Of a stretch of 64,000 nt of DNA, positions 42,298-50,705 are shown one piece after another (the first letter of the stretch is position 1; every line of letters starts with the position of its first letter). The stretch spans positions 1,317,500 through 1,381,499 of the forward strand of contig LR594585.1 in NCBI GenBank assembly GCA_901538445.1, in the 5' to 3' direction. Both the position numbers and the translations under genes were made by a program. Below the pieces are notes generated by a model, which worked only from the letters and a program-made list of their open reading frames with translations, was not told the origin of the DNA and did not search any database. The stretch is from Gemmataceae bacterium (GTDB lineage Bacteria; Planctomycetota; Planctomycetia; Gemmatales; Gemmataceae).

Positions 42298-43407
42298 TTG
42301 AGCGCACGAACTCCTCTCGCTCGCGTGCGGGGCCTGATCGCCGTCGCGGTCACCGTCCTCGCGATCACCCCGGCCGCCGCGCAGGTGCAGGGCCACCCGG
42401 TCGAACCCTCGGTCGAACATGCCCCGCAACCGGCCACGAACCCGCCGCGGGCCGGGCGGCTGCTCGCGCCGGTCGCCGCCGACGCCCCCCGCACCAGTTT
42501 CCGCCAGCCGCCGCCCGACCTCGGCGGCGTCGTTCCCGAGGTCGGGCCGCCGCCCGGCTTCCATCCGCCCCCGCCCGTCACTCCCGGCTTACCACCGGCC
42601 CCGCAGCGGGGCCAAGACCCGTTCCGCGCCGAGACCCGCGACGGCGGCGTCTACACCGGCCTGCCGCGGACGCTGCTGTGGGAGCCGCCGATGGCGATGC
42701 CCCGCGAGCCGCGGTTCCTGGTCATGCCGACCTCGCTCTCCAACGCGACCACGACGGACACCGTGGACACGTCGATCGGCACCACGATCGGGCTGCTCCG
42801 CGGCGAGCCGGCGGGGTGGAAGACGGCGGTGCAGGCCGACTTCTTCGCGGTCGTGACCTCGCGGTTCTCGAACTACGACTTCCTCGTGGACACCGACTAC
42901 CGGTTCGGGTTTCCGGTCACGTTCGCCCGCGGCCCGTGGCAGTGGAAGGTCGGGTACGAGCACCTCAGCTCGCACCTCGGCGACGAGATCCAGCAGCGCA
43001 CCGGCCAGCAACCGATCGACTACGTAAAGGACGAGGTGGTGCTCGGCGTGGGCCGGTTCCTGTTCGACGACCGGGTGCGGGTGTACGGGGAGGTCGCCTG
43101 GGCGGCGTACCAGAACATCCCCGGGAACCCGTCCCCGTTCCGGTTCGACGTCGGCACCGAGTGGGTCCGCCGCCGCTGCACCGGGTGTACGGGCCAGCCG
43201 TTCGTGGCCACGAACTGGCGGTTCGACGGCTCGACCGGGTACGACCTCGACTACTCGCTCCAGGTCGGGTGGATCTGGCGGGACGGCACGCGGCGGTTCG
43301 GCGAGGCCCGGGTGTTCGGGCAGTACTACACGGGCCACGCGCCCTACGGCCAGTTCTACACGACCCGCGAGAGCTGGTTCGGCGTCGGCGTCGCGTTCGA
43401 CTACTGA
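42298..43407 (+). CDS. DUF1207 outer-membrane-like protein
   Basis: The product has 369 residues from TTG 42298, with GGGGAG about 5 nt upstream; no ATG lies before the conserved region. Signal peptide LIAVAVTVLAITPAAAQ. Residues 30-110 are Pro-rich. The rest is beta-strand pattern with alternating aromatic residues (WKTAVQADFFAVVTSRF, PWQWKVGYEHLSSHLGDE, YSLQVGWIWRDG) and ends in F-D-Y, as in outer-membrane barrels. This fits DUF1207, common in planctomycetes and of unknown function. Together with the two CpaB-like genes upstream it may form a three-gene cell-envelope unit. Confidence 0.85.
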   Translation: MSARTPLARVRGLIAVAVTVLAITPAAAQVQGHPVEPSVEHAPQPATNPPRAGRLLAPVAADAPRTSFRQPPPDLGGVVPEVGPPPGFHPPPPVTPGLPPAPQRGQDPFRAETRDGGVYTGLPRTLLWEPPMAMPREPRFLVMPTSLSNATTTDTVDTSIGTTIGLLRGEPAGWKTAVQADFFAVVTSRFSNYDFLVDTDYRFGFPVTFARGPWQWKVGYEHLSSHLGDEIQQRTGQQPIDYVKDEVVLGVGRFLFDDRVRVYGEVAWAAYQNIPGNPSPFRFDVGTEWVRRRCTGCTGQPFVATNWRFDGSTGYDLDYSLQVGWIWRDGTRRFGEARVFGQYYTGHAPYGQFYTTRESWFGVGVAFDY

Positions 43408-43643
43408 CCCGGCCCGCGCCTCCGGTGCCGCCCCACCCGCCGCCCGCCGTTCGTGCGGGAATCCGGCCCGGTTCCCTGGGCGAGAAATTGTTCGGGTTCT
43501 GCCGCTCGCGCGGGTCGTGCGGCCAGGGCACGACGGCCCGCGGGGCCGCGGCCCGAACGGGGCCGCACGGAGATTGCACTTGGGGGGTCGCCGTGCGAAT
43601 CTCTCCACGGGCAGTTGGGGAAGAAGCCGTGAAGGAGGTTGAT

Positions 43644-43898
43644 ATGCGGGGGACCGGCCTGGTGGCGTGGGGCAACGAGAAGGTGTACGCGTACTACACG
43701 ACCGAGGGGAACACGGTGCGGGTCCGGCTCTCGGTGGACGAGGCCGACCGGCTCGGGCTCACCGCGGGGCTCCGGGTGTGGATGACGCTCCCGGACCGGA
43801 AGCCGACCGACGTGCTCGTGATGCGGGTGGCCCACGCCGCCCCGTTCGTGTGGGTCGAGATGACCGTGATGTCCGCGGCCGCGACCCGGTCGATGTGA
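43644..43898 (+). CDS. Small protein of unknown function
   Basis: The product has 84 residues from ATG 43644 with a strong GGAGG 5 nt upstream. The sequence is beta-rich (EKVYAYYTTEGNTVRVRLSV, GLRVWMTLPDRKPTDVLVMR) with a hydrophobic C-terminal half and no signal peptide or cysteines. It may be a small barrel domain. It stands alone: a 236-nt gap precedes it and a perfect hairpin follows at 43909. Codon use is like its neighbours. The family was not recognised. Confidence 0.7.
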   Translation: MRGTGLVAWGNEKVYAYYTTEGNTVRVRLSVDEADRLGLTAGLRVWMTLPDRKPTDVLVMRVAHAAPFVWVEMTVMSAAATRSM

Positions 43899-43908
43899 GG
43901 CCCAGGCG

Positions 43909-43932
43909 GGGGCGGACAGGACTGTCCGCCCC
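43909..43932 (+). terminator. Perfect hairpin after the small gene
   Basis: GGGGCGGACAG (43909-43919) pairs exactly with CTGTCCGCCCC (43922-43932), starting 11 nt after the stop at 43898. The nominal 2-nt loop would open to four in practice. It is a likely terminator, without a T run. Confidence 0.65.
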
Positions 43933-44135
43933 AGACCCGAGGAACCGGACTCCGCGTCGTACCAGGTCCGGTCGTTTCGAGTGCGAAGTTCAACGCTGGG
44001 AGCCCGGCGCGTTTGGAACTCGAACCTTGGACACATGGACCGGGTCCCGTTCGTCCTGCGGAACTTCTGGGCCACCCTGCTCGGGGCCGCGTTCGGTGTC
44101 CCGGGCGGGTGGTGCCCGCCGCGTCGCCCGCGGGC

Positions 44136-44597
44136 TCACCGCTTCCCCCCCGTGACTTTCACCGGGAGATCGACTGCGAGCGGCCCGCCCGCCTCCGGGA
44201 CGCTCACGACGAGCGGGGAGTTAGGTGCCGAGTATGGAGCCGGGATCGACTCCCTGGCGGACGGGTATTCCGCCTGCTTGGCGTCGGCCGGGAGGACCGT
44301 CCCGTCCTTGTTCACCAACCGGCTGACGCGGACCCGGTACTTCCCCGGGGGCACCCCGTCCGCCCCGTCCCGCGACCCGGTCAACCGGAACGCACCGCCA
44401 GGGTCCGACGAACCCAGACCGCCCTCGCCCTTGGTGCCCTCGTCGGGCAAAAACTGGACGCTGGCCCCGGCCAGCGGGGTCCCGCACGCGGTGAGTTTGC
44501 CCTCGACCGGGACCCGCTCCGGTCCACCCCCGCCGCACCCCGCGGCGGCCGCCAGCACCGTTGCCGCCGCCACCGCCCGCACTCGCCGCCCGCGCAT
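44136..44597 (-). CDS. Small lipoprotein partner of the DUF1559 protein
   Basis: The product has 153 residues. The signal ends in a lipobox with Cys21 (VLAAAAGCGGGG). The mature part resembles a carboxypeptidase-regulatory-like beta domain (VEGKLTACGTPLAGASVQFL PDEG and GAFRLTG, shown in part; PPGKYRVRVSRL). In planctomycetes a lipoprotein of this type is frequently encoded just after a DUF1559 gene, as here (43-nt gap, same strand). Its role is unknown, perhaps surface or pilus-associated. The lipid anchor is inferred from the lipobox. Confidence 0.85.
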   Translation of the reverse strand: MRGRRVRAVAAATVLAAAAGCGGGGPERVPVEGKLTACGTPLAGASVQFLPDEGTKGEGGLGSSDPGGAFRLTGSRDGADGVPPGKYRVRVSRLVNKDGTVLPADAKQAEYPSARESIPAPYSAPNSPLVVSVPEAGGPLAVDLPVKVTGGKR

Positions 44598-44640
44598 GTC
44601 AGATCCTCCTGGGAGTTGGTGGTGCGAACCGCCGGGCGGG

Positions 44641-45663
44641 TCAGTAGTCGGCGGTCACGACTTGGCCGTCGGCCATGCGCGACAGGGCGGTCAGGGACGC
44701 GGTGTCGATCGTCTGCTGGATGAACTTGACCGACCCGTCGGCCAGGGTGAACATCGCCCCACCGGCGTGGTGGCTGGCTGCGTTGTACCACGCCGCCCGG
44801 GTGCCCCGGACGTTGTTCAGCGGGGAGGGGTTGTTGTTGTAGTTCCAGATGTTGATGCCCTGGGCCGGGACCGTGGTGTTCCACGCCCCGACCGGGTCGA
44901 TCCCGACCGACAGCCAGCCGGTGTAGGCCCAGGCGGAGGTGACCCCGTTGAACACGCTCAGGGTCTGTTCGCCCATCGCCAGGGTGCTGCTCGTGCCGTC
45001 CGTGATGTCGGCGATCCGGGTCCGGCTGTTCTCGCCGAACATGTACCGGGTGGCGGGACTCACGTTCCCCCAGTAGTTGTAGTTCGCGACCCCCTGGCAG
45101 GCGGACACGAAGTCGTAGTTCGTCTTCCGGGCGAGGACGCCGGCCCCGAGGTCCGGGCTGTAGTTCATGCTCGGGGCGATCACGGGGTCGCCGGGGTCGG
45201 ACGGGCACCGGAAGGCCGGCACCTCGTTCTGGGATAGGGCCGCGTTCCCGCTGGCGACCGCGTCCGGGGTGACCAGCGGCGGGGTGCCGGCACCGGCGGT
45301 CTGGCGGAAGTTCCCGAACGCGGCGTTCATGTTGAACTGGGAGTACAGCGCCCCCTGCTCAAGGTACGGCAGGAGGAGAACGAGGCCGTGCATGTTCCGG
45401 CCGGCCGGGTCCGCGGTGAATGGCGTGGCCCCGGAGCCCGAGGCGTTGGCGACGCTCTTCCGCCCGGTCGGGAACGCATCGTAGGAGGTCAGGTAGGTGT
45501 GCAGCGCCACCCCGAGTTGCTTCATGTTGTTGGCGCACTTGATCCGGGCGGCGGCCTCGCGGACCTTCTGAACGGCCGGCAGGAGCAGGCCGATGAGCAC
45601 CGCGATGATGGCGATGACGACGAGCAGTTCGATCAGCGTGAAGGCTGGGCGGCGGGCGATCAT
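44641..45663 (-). CDS. DUF1559 prepilin-like protein
   Basis: The product has 340 residues. The N terminus [20 protein letters not shown] is a type IV pilin/pseudopilin signal, cleaved by prepilin peptidase before FTLIELL. The conserved [20 protein letters not shown] and C-terminal [17 protein letters not shown] are hallmarks of DUF1559, a family hugely expanded in planctomycetes. Length is typical. It is followed by the small lipoprotein gene. The products probably sit on the cell surface or in pilus-like structures. The start has an A+T-richer upstream region (about 45664-45760), consistent with a promoter. Confidence 0.95.
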   Translation of the reverse strand: MIARRPAFTLIELLVVIAIIAVLIGLLLPAVQKVREAAARIKCANNMKQLGVALHTYLTSYDAFPTGRKSVANASGSGATPFTADPAGRNMHGLVLLLPYLEQGALYSQFNMNAAFGNFRQTAGAGTPPLVTPDAVASGNAALSQNEVPAFRCPSDPGDPVIAPSMNYSPDLGAGVLARKTNYDFVSACQGVANYNYWGNVSPATRYMFGENSRTRIADITDGTSSTLAMGEQTLSVFNGVTSAWAYTGWLSVGIDPVGAWNTTVPAQGINIWNYNNNPSPLNNVRGTRAAWYNAASHHAGGAMFTLADGSVKFIQQTIDTASLTALSRMADGQVVTADY

Positions 45664-45977
45664 TTCGTTCTCCAGGTCCGTTTGCGGTGATTCCCGTTCG
45701 GCCGGAGCGGATGAAACCTAACTCTGGCCGACTGTTTTTCCACATTTTAGTCAGGGTTGACGGCCCGCACGCGTCCAGCCCCTGGACAACGGCCGGCCGC
45801 TGCGGCGCAAGAAAAACACCTTGCTCGAGATGCGATCTTGCACAACGCAGGGCACCCCGTGGATCGGGAGTCCAGGTCCGTTCCCGTGGCACTTCTCGGG
45901 GCCGCCGAAAGTGCGGCACCCGGCCGGGCCCCGATCCTGGTGCAGACTGCCAGTGCAGAGGCTGGCGGAGGGGGCGG
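45664..45977. other. Intergenic region upstream of the DUF1559 gene
   Basis: Divergent region between the DUF1559 start and the rightward short ORF at 45978. Bases 45680-45760 are A+T-richer than average and probably hold the DUF1559 promoter. The rest shows no convincing gene. A frame at about 45820-45970 looks weakly coding and could be the upstream part of a degraded gene (see 45978-46139). Confidence 0.4.
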
Positions 45978-46139
45978 GTGCTCTCGCCGGAACTGGGGAA
46001 GTCGGGTATCTTCCTGGTCCGGCAGGCCGGCGTGGACCACCACCCGGCGGTCGGCGAGTTCGCCGAGGCGGTGCGGCGGCGGCTGTCGGCCGACGGGATG
46101 GGGCCGCCGGCCGGGACCGCCCGCCCGCGGCGGACGTGA
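45978..46139 (+). pseudogene. Possible gene remnant ahead of the GIY-YIG gene
   Basis: A 53-codon frame from GTG 45978 to TGA 46139 has the third-position GC pattern of real genes here and GGCGGAGGGGG upstream. The peptide (GKSGIFLVRQAGVDHHPAVG EFAEAVRRRL, shown with a break) weakly recalls the C-terminal end of LysR-type regulators, where the last helix follows a P-A-V segment. The region before it is not open in the same frame. It could be the tail of a decayed regulator or a genuine short gene. Evidence is thin. Confidence 0.3.
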
Positions 46140-46148
46140 GGAGGCATC

Positions 46149-46418
46149 GTGGCCGCGGCCAAGAAACCGAAGTGGTGGGTGTACGTGCTGCGGTGCGCCG
46201 ACGGCACGCTGTACACGGGCGTCACGACCGACGTGCCGCGGCGGCTCGCGCAGCACAATGCGGGCACGGCGGCGAAGTACACGCGGAGCCGCGGGCCGGT
46301 CGAGGTGGTCCACACCGAGCCGGCGAAGGGCCGCGGCCCGGCGCTGCGGCGCGAGGCCGCGATCAAGAAGCTCCCGCGGGCCGACAAGCTCGCGCTCGTC
46401 GCCCGGCGGGCGGCGTGA
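46149..46418 (+). CDS. GIY-YIG domain protein, YhbQ-like
   Basis: The product has 89 residues from GTG 46149, with GAGGAGG about 6 nt upstream. It is a stand-alone GIY-YIG nuclease domain of the UPF0213/YhbQ type: WVYVLRCADGTLYTGVTTDV PRRLAQHN (shown with a break) holds the V-Y-V and Y-T-G strands and the conserved Arg, and TAAKYTRSRGPVEVV with a later Glu completes the core. Family members are small, sometimes with weak DNA nicking activity. The next gene starts 82 nt later on the same strand. Confidence 0.9.
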   Translation: MAAAKKPKWWVYVLRCADGTLYTGVTTDVPRRLAQHNAGTAAKYTRSRGPVEVVHTEPAKGRGPALRREAAIKKLPRADKLALVARRAA

Positions 46419-46500
46419 ACCGCCCCCGCGGCCTTGCCGCGACCCCGCGCGGCACGCACAACATCTGCTGATCGAACCGCCGCCTCACAGTGACCAGCAC

Positions 46501-47523
46501 ATGCCGCACACCGTTCTCGTGACCGGGGCCACCGGGTTCGTCGGGTCGCACGTCGCCGAGGCGCTCGTCGCCCGCGGCGACACGGTCCGCGTCCTCGCCC
46601 GCCCGGGGGCCGACACGGCCGCCCTCGAAAAGCTCGGCGTCACCGTGGTCCGCGGCGACCTGGCCGACCCGGCGAGCGTCAAGCCGGCCGTCGAGGGGGT
46701 CGACGTCGTCGTCCACGCGGCCGCGAAGGTCGGCGACTGGGGGCCGCTCGACGACTACCGCAGGGTGAACGTCGAGGGGCTCCGGGCGCTGCTCGACGCG
46801 ACCCTCGGGAGGTCGCTGCACCGGTTCGTTCACGTCAGCACGCTCGGCGTGTACGAGGCCCGGCACCACTACCAGACCGACGAGTCCGAGCCGCTGCCGG
46901 ACAAGCACATCGACGGGTACACGCAGTCGAAGGTCGAGACCGAGCGGCTCGCGCTCCAGTACCACCGCAAGCAGCAGGTGCCGGTGACGATCCTGCGGCC
47001 CGGGTTCGTGTACGGCCCGCGGGACCGCACGCTGCTGCCCCGCATCGCCAAGCGGCTCGCCGAGGGGAGCGTTATGTACATCGCCCGCGGCCGGTACGCG
47101 ATGAACACCACCTACGTCGGCAACCTGGTGGACGCGATCCTGCTGGCGATCGACTCGCCGGCGGCGGTCGGCGAGATCTTCAACGTCACCGACGGCGAGC
47201 ACGTCACCAAGCGGCGGTTCTTCGAGGCGCTGGCCGACGGGCTCGGGCTCAAGCGGCCCAAGAAGTTCCCGCCGGTGCCGGTGTGGCTGGCCCGCATCCT
47301 CGCGAACTGGCGGGAATCGAAGTTCCGCCGGGAGAACCGCCCGCACCCGCCGCGGATCACCCAGGCCCAGCTCAAGTTCGCCGGGCTGAACCTCGACTTC
47401 TCCATCGCCAAGGCCCGCACCAAGCTCGGGTACTCGCCCCGGGTGCTGTTCGACGAGGGGATGCGCCGCGCCATCGAGTCGTACAAGCAGAGCCTGTCCG
47501 GGACCGGCGTGCCGGGGGCGTGA
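46501..47523 (+). CDS. NAD-dependent epimerase/dehydratase (extended SDR)
   Basis: The product has 340 residues. Rossmann motif TGATGFVGSHVAEAL at residues 7-21, D-x-A-D after beta-3 (GDLADPASV), VHAAAKVGDWGP, and active site YTQSKVETERL with Tyr and Lys. The order and the later LRPGFVYGPRD and FNVTDGE resemble 3-beta-hydroxysteroid-dehydrogenase-like and HpnA-like epimerases, which modify sterols, hopanoid precursors or sugar nucleotides. Hopanoid or sterol genes are not nearby, so substrate is open. A palindrome lies 77 nt after the stop. Confidence 0.88.
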   Translation: MPHTVLVTGATGFVGSHVAEALVARGDTVRVLARPGADTAALEKLGVTVVRGDLADPASVKPAVEGVDVVVHAAAKVGDWGPLDDYRRVNVEGLRALLDATLGRSLHRFVHVSTLGVYEARHHYQTDESEPLPDKHIDGYTQSKVETERLALQYHRKQQVPVTILRPGFVYGPRDRTLLPRIAKRLAEGSVMYIARGRYAMNTTYVGNLVDAILLAIDSPAAVGEIFNVTDGEHVTKRRFFEALADGLGLKRPKKFPPVPVWLARILANWRESKFRRENRPHPPRITQAQLKFAGLNLDFSIAKARTKLGYSPRVLFDEGMRRAIESYKQSLSGTGVPGA

Positions 47524-47599
47524 CGGGAGTTTCGCGTGGGGCGCACGCGTCGGACCCCGTTCGAACCTTGACGCTCGAACCCGGTGCGTCGGCGTGTCG

Positions 47600-47668
47600 G
47601 CGAGCGGCGCGGCGTCAGCCCGCCGGTCGAGTCGAAACACCCCGGCGGGCTGACGCCGCGCCGCTCGC
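47600..47668. repeat. Palindromic repeat with GGCGAGC tip, unique stem
   Basis: Perfect 27-bp arms: GCGAGCGGCGCGGCGTCAGC CCGCCGG (47600-47626, shown with a break) and complement (47642-47668). Outer flanks contain further loose inverted words (TTCGAACCTTGACGCTCGAA at 47560 and GGAACTCGAAACTCGG at about 47697), so the palindrome seems nested in an older repeat. Located between same-strand genes. Confidence 0.88.
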
Positions 47669-47736
47669 GAGTACCCGCACCTCAACGCAGCAACTCGGAA
47701 CTCGAAACTCGGACCTTTGAGCTGGAACCCATTCGC

Positions 47737-49530
47737 GTGCCCGACTCCCCCCCTCCCGCCTCTGTCTACGCCGAGCGCCTTACCGCACGCCGGGCCGCCG
47801 CCGAGGCGCTCGCGCATCGCCTCGAAACGCTCAGCTACGCCCGGCTCGGTGTGTTCGCCGCCGGCCTCGTCGCCGCCGGGATCGGGTTCGGCACGTCGCT
47901 GCTGTCGCCGTGGTTCGCGCTCGTCCCGCTCGCGGCGTTCGTGTACCTCGTCGCGAAATTCGAGATGACCCGCGGGCGGCTCGCGTGGACGAAGCGCTCG
48001 GCCGCGTTCTACGCCGCCGGGGCCGACCGGCTCGCCGGCAAGCCGTCCGGCGCGGCCGACGGCGCGCGGTTCCTCGCCGAAGATCACCCCTACGCTGCGG
48101 ACCTCGACCTGTTCGGCCCGGGGTCGCTCTTCGAGCGGCTGACCGTGTGCCGCACCGCGGTCGGCGAGGAGACGCTCGCGGCGTGGCTCGCCGCCCCGGC
48201 CCCGCCCGCCGAGGTGAAGGCGCGCCAGGAGGCGGTCGCCGACCTCCGCACGCGGCTCGACCTACGGGAAGCCGTCGCGGTCGCCGGGGCCGACGTCCCC
48301 GCCGCCGACTACGCCCCGCTCGTCGCGTGGGGGAGCGCGCCGACGGACGTGCCGCCCGCTTGGAAGCGGGTCGCGGTCGAGGTGGTGGGCTGGGGGAACG
48401 TCGCCGCGTGGCTCGGGTGGCTCGTCGTCGGCACGACGGCGCTGCCGGTCCTCGTGTTCGGCCTGCCGTCGCTCGTGCTCGCGGCGCAACTGCTCCCGTG
48501 GGCGCGTCGCGTGCTGTCGCCGCTGGAGCCGGCCGCCGAGCACCTGTCGCTGCTCGAAGCGCTCCTCGCCCGCGTCCACCGCGAGGGGTTCACGGCCCCG
48601 CGGCTCAGGGAACTCCAGGTCGGGCTCGCGGCCGACGGCGTCACGGCGTCGGCGCAGATCCGCGAACTGCGGGTGCTGCTGGAGTGGTACAACTCGCGGC
48701 GGAACGCGCTGTTCATCCCGGTCGCGATCCTGCGGCTGTGGGACGTCCGGTTCGCGTTCAAGCTCGAAGCGTGGCGCTCGCGGTCCGGCCCGGCCGTCGG
48801 CCGGTGGCTGCGGGCAGTTGCGGAGGTCGAGGCGCTGTCGTCGCTCGCCGGCTACGCCTACGAGAACCCGACCGACGTGTTCCCAACAGTTGAACCCGGC
48901 CCGGCCCGCGTCGCGGCGGTCGGCGTCGGGCACCCGCTGATCCCGGCCGAGAAGTGCGTCCGCAACGACGTGACGCTCGGCGGCACCGACGGCCCGCGGT
49001 TGCTGCTCATCAGCGGCTCGAACATGTCCGGGAAGAGCACGCTCTTGCGGGCGGTCGGCGTGAACGCGGTGCTGGCGCTGGCGGGGGGCGTGGTGCGGGC
49101 CGGGGCGTTCGCGCTGAGCCCGCTCGCGCTCGGCGCGACGATGCGGGTGCAGGACTCGCTCCAGGCCGGGCGGTCGCGGTTCTACGCCGAGGTCACGAAG
49201 GTTCGCCAGGTGCTCGACCTCGCCAGGAAGGGCGAGCCGCCGCTCTTGTTCCTGCTCGACGAGATCTTCTCGGGGACCAACTCCGCGGACCGCGTGGCCG
49301 GGGCCGAGGGGGTGCTGAAGACGCTGCTGGCGGCCGGCGCGATCGGGTTCGTGACGACGCACGACCTGAGCCTGACGGGCGTGGCCGGGCGGCTGCCGGG
49401 CACGGTGAACGTCCACTTCTGCGACGGGTTCGCGGGCGGCGAGCTGAGGTTCGACTACACCATGCGGCCCGGCGTCGTGGCCCACGGCAACGGCCTGGCG
49501 CTGATGCGCGCCGTCGGCCTCGAGGTGTGA
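47737..49530 (+). CDS. Membrane-bound MutS-like ATPase
   Basis: The product has 597 residues from GTG 47737 (VPDSPPPASVYAERL). Hydrophobic pairs at about residues 38-75 (LGVFAAGLVAAGIG, FALVPLAAFVYLVAKF) and 215-260 (VAAWLGWLVVGTTALPVLVF) suggest four membrane helices. The C-terminal third is a MutS-type ABC ATPase: Walker A GSNMSGKST (about 428-436), signature region LQAGRSRFYAEV, Walker B LLFLLDEIFSGTNS and TTHD switch. The mismatch-recognition domains are absent. Such membrane MutS homologues are found across bacteria, with no settled role. DNA repair cannot be assumed. Confidence 0.88.
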   Translation: MPDSPPPASVYAERLTARRAAAEALAHRLETLSYARLGVFAAGLVAAGIGFGTSLLSPWFALVPLAAFVYLVAKFEMTRGRLAWTKRSAAFYAAGADRLAGKPSGAADGARFLAEDHPYAADLDLFGPGSLFERLTVCRTAVGEETLAAWLAAPAPPAEVKARQEAVADLRTRLDLREAVAVAGADVPAADYAPLVAWGSAPTDVPPAWKRVAVEVVGWGNVAAWLGWLVVGTTALPVLVFGLPSLVLAAQLLPWARRVLSPLEPAAEHLSLLEALLARVHREGFTAPRLRELQVGLAADGVTASAQIRELRVLLEWYNSRRNALFIPVAILRLWDVRFAFKLEAWRSRSGPAVGRWLRAVAEVEALSSLAGYAYENPTDVFPTVEPGPARVAAVGVGHPLIPAEKCVRNDVTLGGTDGPRLLLISGSNMSGKSTLLRAVGVNAVLALAGGVVRAGAFALSPLALGATMRVQDSLQAGRSRFYAEVTKVRQVLDLARKGEPPLLFLLDEIFSGTNSADRVAGAEGVLKTLLAAGAIGFVTTHDLSLTGVAGRLPGTVNVHFCDGFAGGELRFDYTMRPGVVAHGNGLALMRAVGLEV

Positions 49531-49636
49531 CGGCCGGGCCCTTCGGCCGCGATGCCGCCGCCCGTGCCGCTCGCACCGCACTTTTGTTCTACACTCACCA
49601 CACCCCGTCGCGCTCGTCCCACCAGGAGCCGCACCA

Positions 49637-50605
49637 ATGACCGCGGAGCAGCCCCCCACGCCGTCGGCCGACGCCCGCGCCGCGAAGCGGTACCGGATGC
49701 TCTTCTACGCCGCGGCGCTCGCCGCCGCGGTCGCGTCGGCGGTCGCGCTGCGGATGAGCCGGCCCGAGCCGCCCGCCCCGCCCGAGCCGGCCCGCGAGAA
49801 GGACTACTCGTTCGTCGTGGACGCCTACGGGTACAAGTACCAGGGGCACACCGGCAACGTCATCGACGACTACATCCTGAAGTACGGCGCGTGGGAGAAG
49901 GACCACCTGTTCTTCGTCCGGGACTACCTGAAGAACCTGAACGAGCCCAACGCGGTCGTCGTCGACGTGGGCGCGAACACCGGCAACCACGCGCTGTTCT
50001 ACTCCCGGCACGCCGCGAAGGTCGTCGCGTTCGAGCCGTTCCCGCCGGTCATCGAGGCGTTCAAGCGGAACGTCGCGCTCAACCCGCACGTCACCAACGT
50101 CGAGCTGTGCGAGGTGGGGCTCGGCGACGCGAACGCCGAGCTGCCGTTCGTCGCGCCCGTGGACAAGAACCACGGGCAGGGGTCGTTCCGGGTGGACGCT
50201 CCCGAGAACCCGGAGATGAAGCAGTACCCGAAGAAGCTGCGGATCGTCGTCGGCGACGAGTACCTGAGGGACAAGACCCTCATGCCGATCGCGTTCATCA
50301 AGGTGGACATTGAAGGGTACGAGGAAGCGGCGCTGAAGGGGCTCCGGCAGACGATGGAGAAGTACCGGCCGCTGCTCGAGGTCGAGGTGTCGCCCCCGCC
50401 GGTCGGCACCATCGACTCGCTCGACAAGCTCACGGCGCTGTTCCCGAGGGACTACGAGTTCTACGTGCTCCCGTGGAGCCAGGCGGCCGCCGTCACGGGC
50501 AAGTACACGCTCCAGAAGCTCGACTGGGCGTTCCACTCGAAGGGCCACCAGATCGAACTCGTCGCGTGCCCGAAGGAGCGGCTCGCCGCGCTGCCGGGCA
50601 AGTGA
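49637..50605 (+). CDS. Membrane-anchored FkbM-family methyltransferase, copy 1
   Basis: The product has 322 residues from ATG 49637, AGGAG upstream. One N-terminal helix (MLFYAAALAAAVASAVAL). The methyltransferase domain has SAM loop VVDVGANTGNHALFYS (about 113-128), acidic V-A-F-E-P-F, and the FkbM signature FIKVDIEGYEEAALKGL. FkbM enzymes O-methylate sugars or other small molecules. A distinctive pre-domain segment (FVVDAYGYKYQGHTGNVIDD) is nearly identical in the next gene. The helix would tether the domain, probably on the cytoplasmic face where SAM is available. Acceptor unknown. Confidence 0.9.
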   Translation: MTAEQPPTPSADARAAKRYRMLFYAAALAAAVASAVALRMSRPEPPAPPEPAREKDYSFVVDAYGYKYQGHTGNVIDDYILKYGAWEKDHLFFVRDYLKNLNEPNAVVVDVGANTGNHALFYSRHAAKVVAFEPFPPVIEAFKRNVALNPHVTNVELCEVGLGDANAELPFVAPVDKNHGQGSFRVDAPENPEMKQYPKKLRIVVGDEYLRDKTLMPIAFIKVDIEGYEEAALKGLRQTMEKYRPLLEVEVSPPPVGTIDSLDKLTALFPRDYEFYVLPWSQAAAVTGKYTLQKLDWAFHSKGHQIELVACPKERLAALPGK

Positions 50606-50705
50606 GGACCGGCGGTGTTCTTCTCCCGCACGGCCGCGCCCCGTTCCCGATTGGGGCGGCGCTCGAACCCTGAGCGCCCCCCACGAACACGTCAGGAGTA
50701 CCGAG

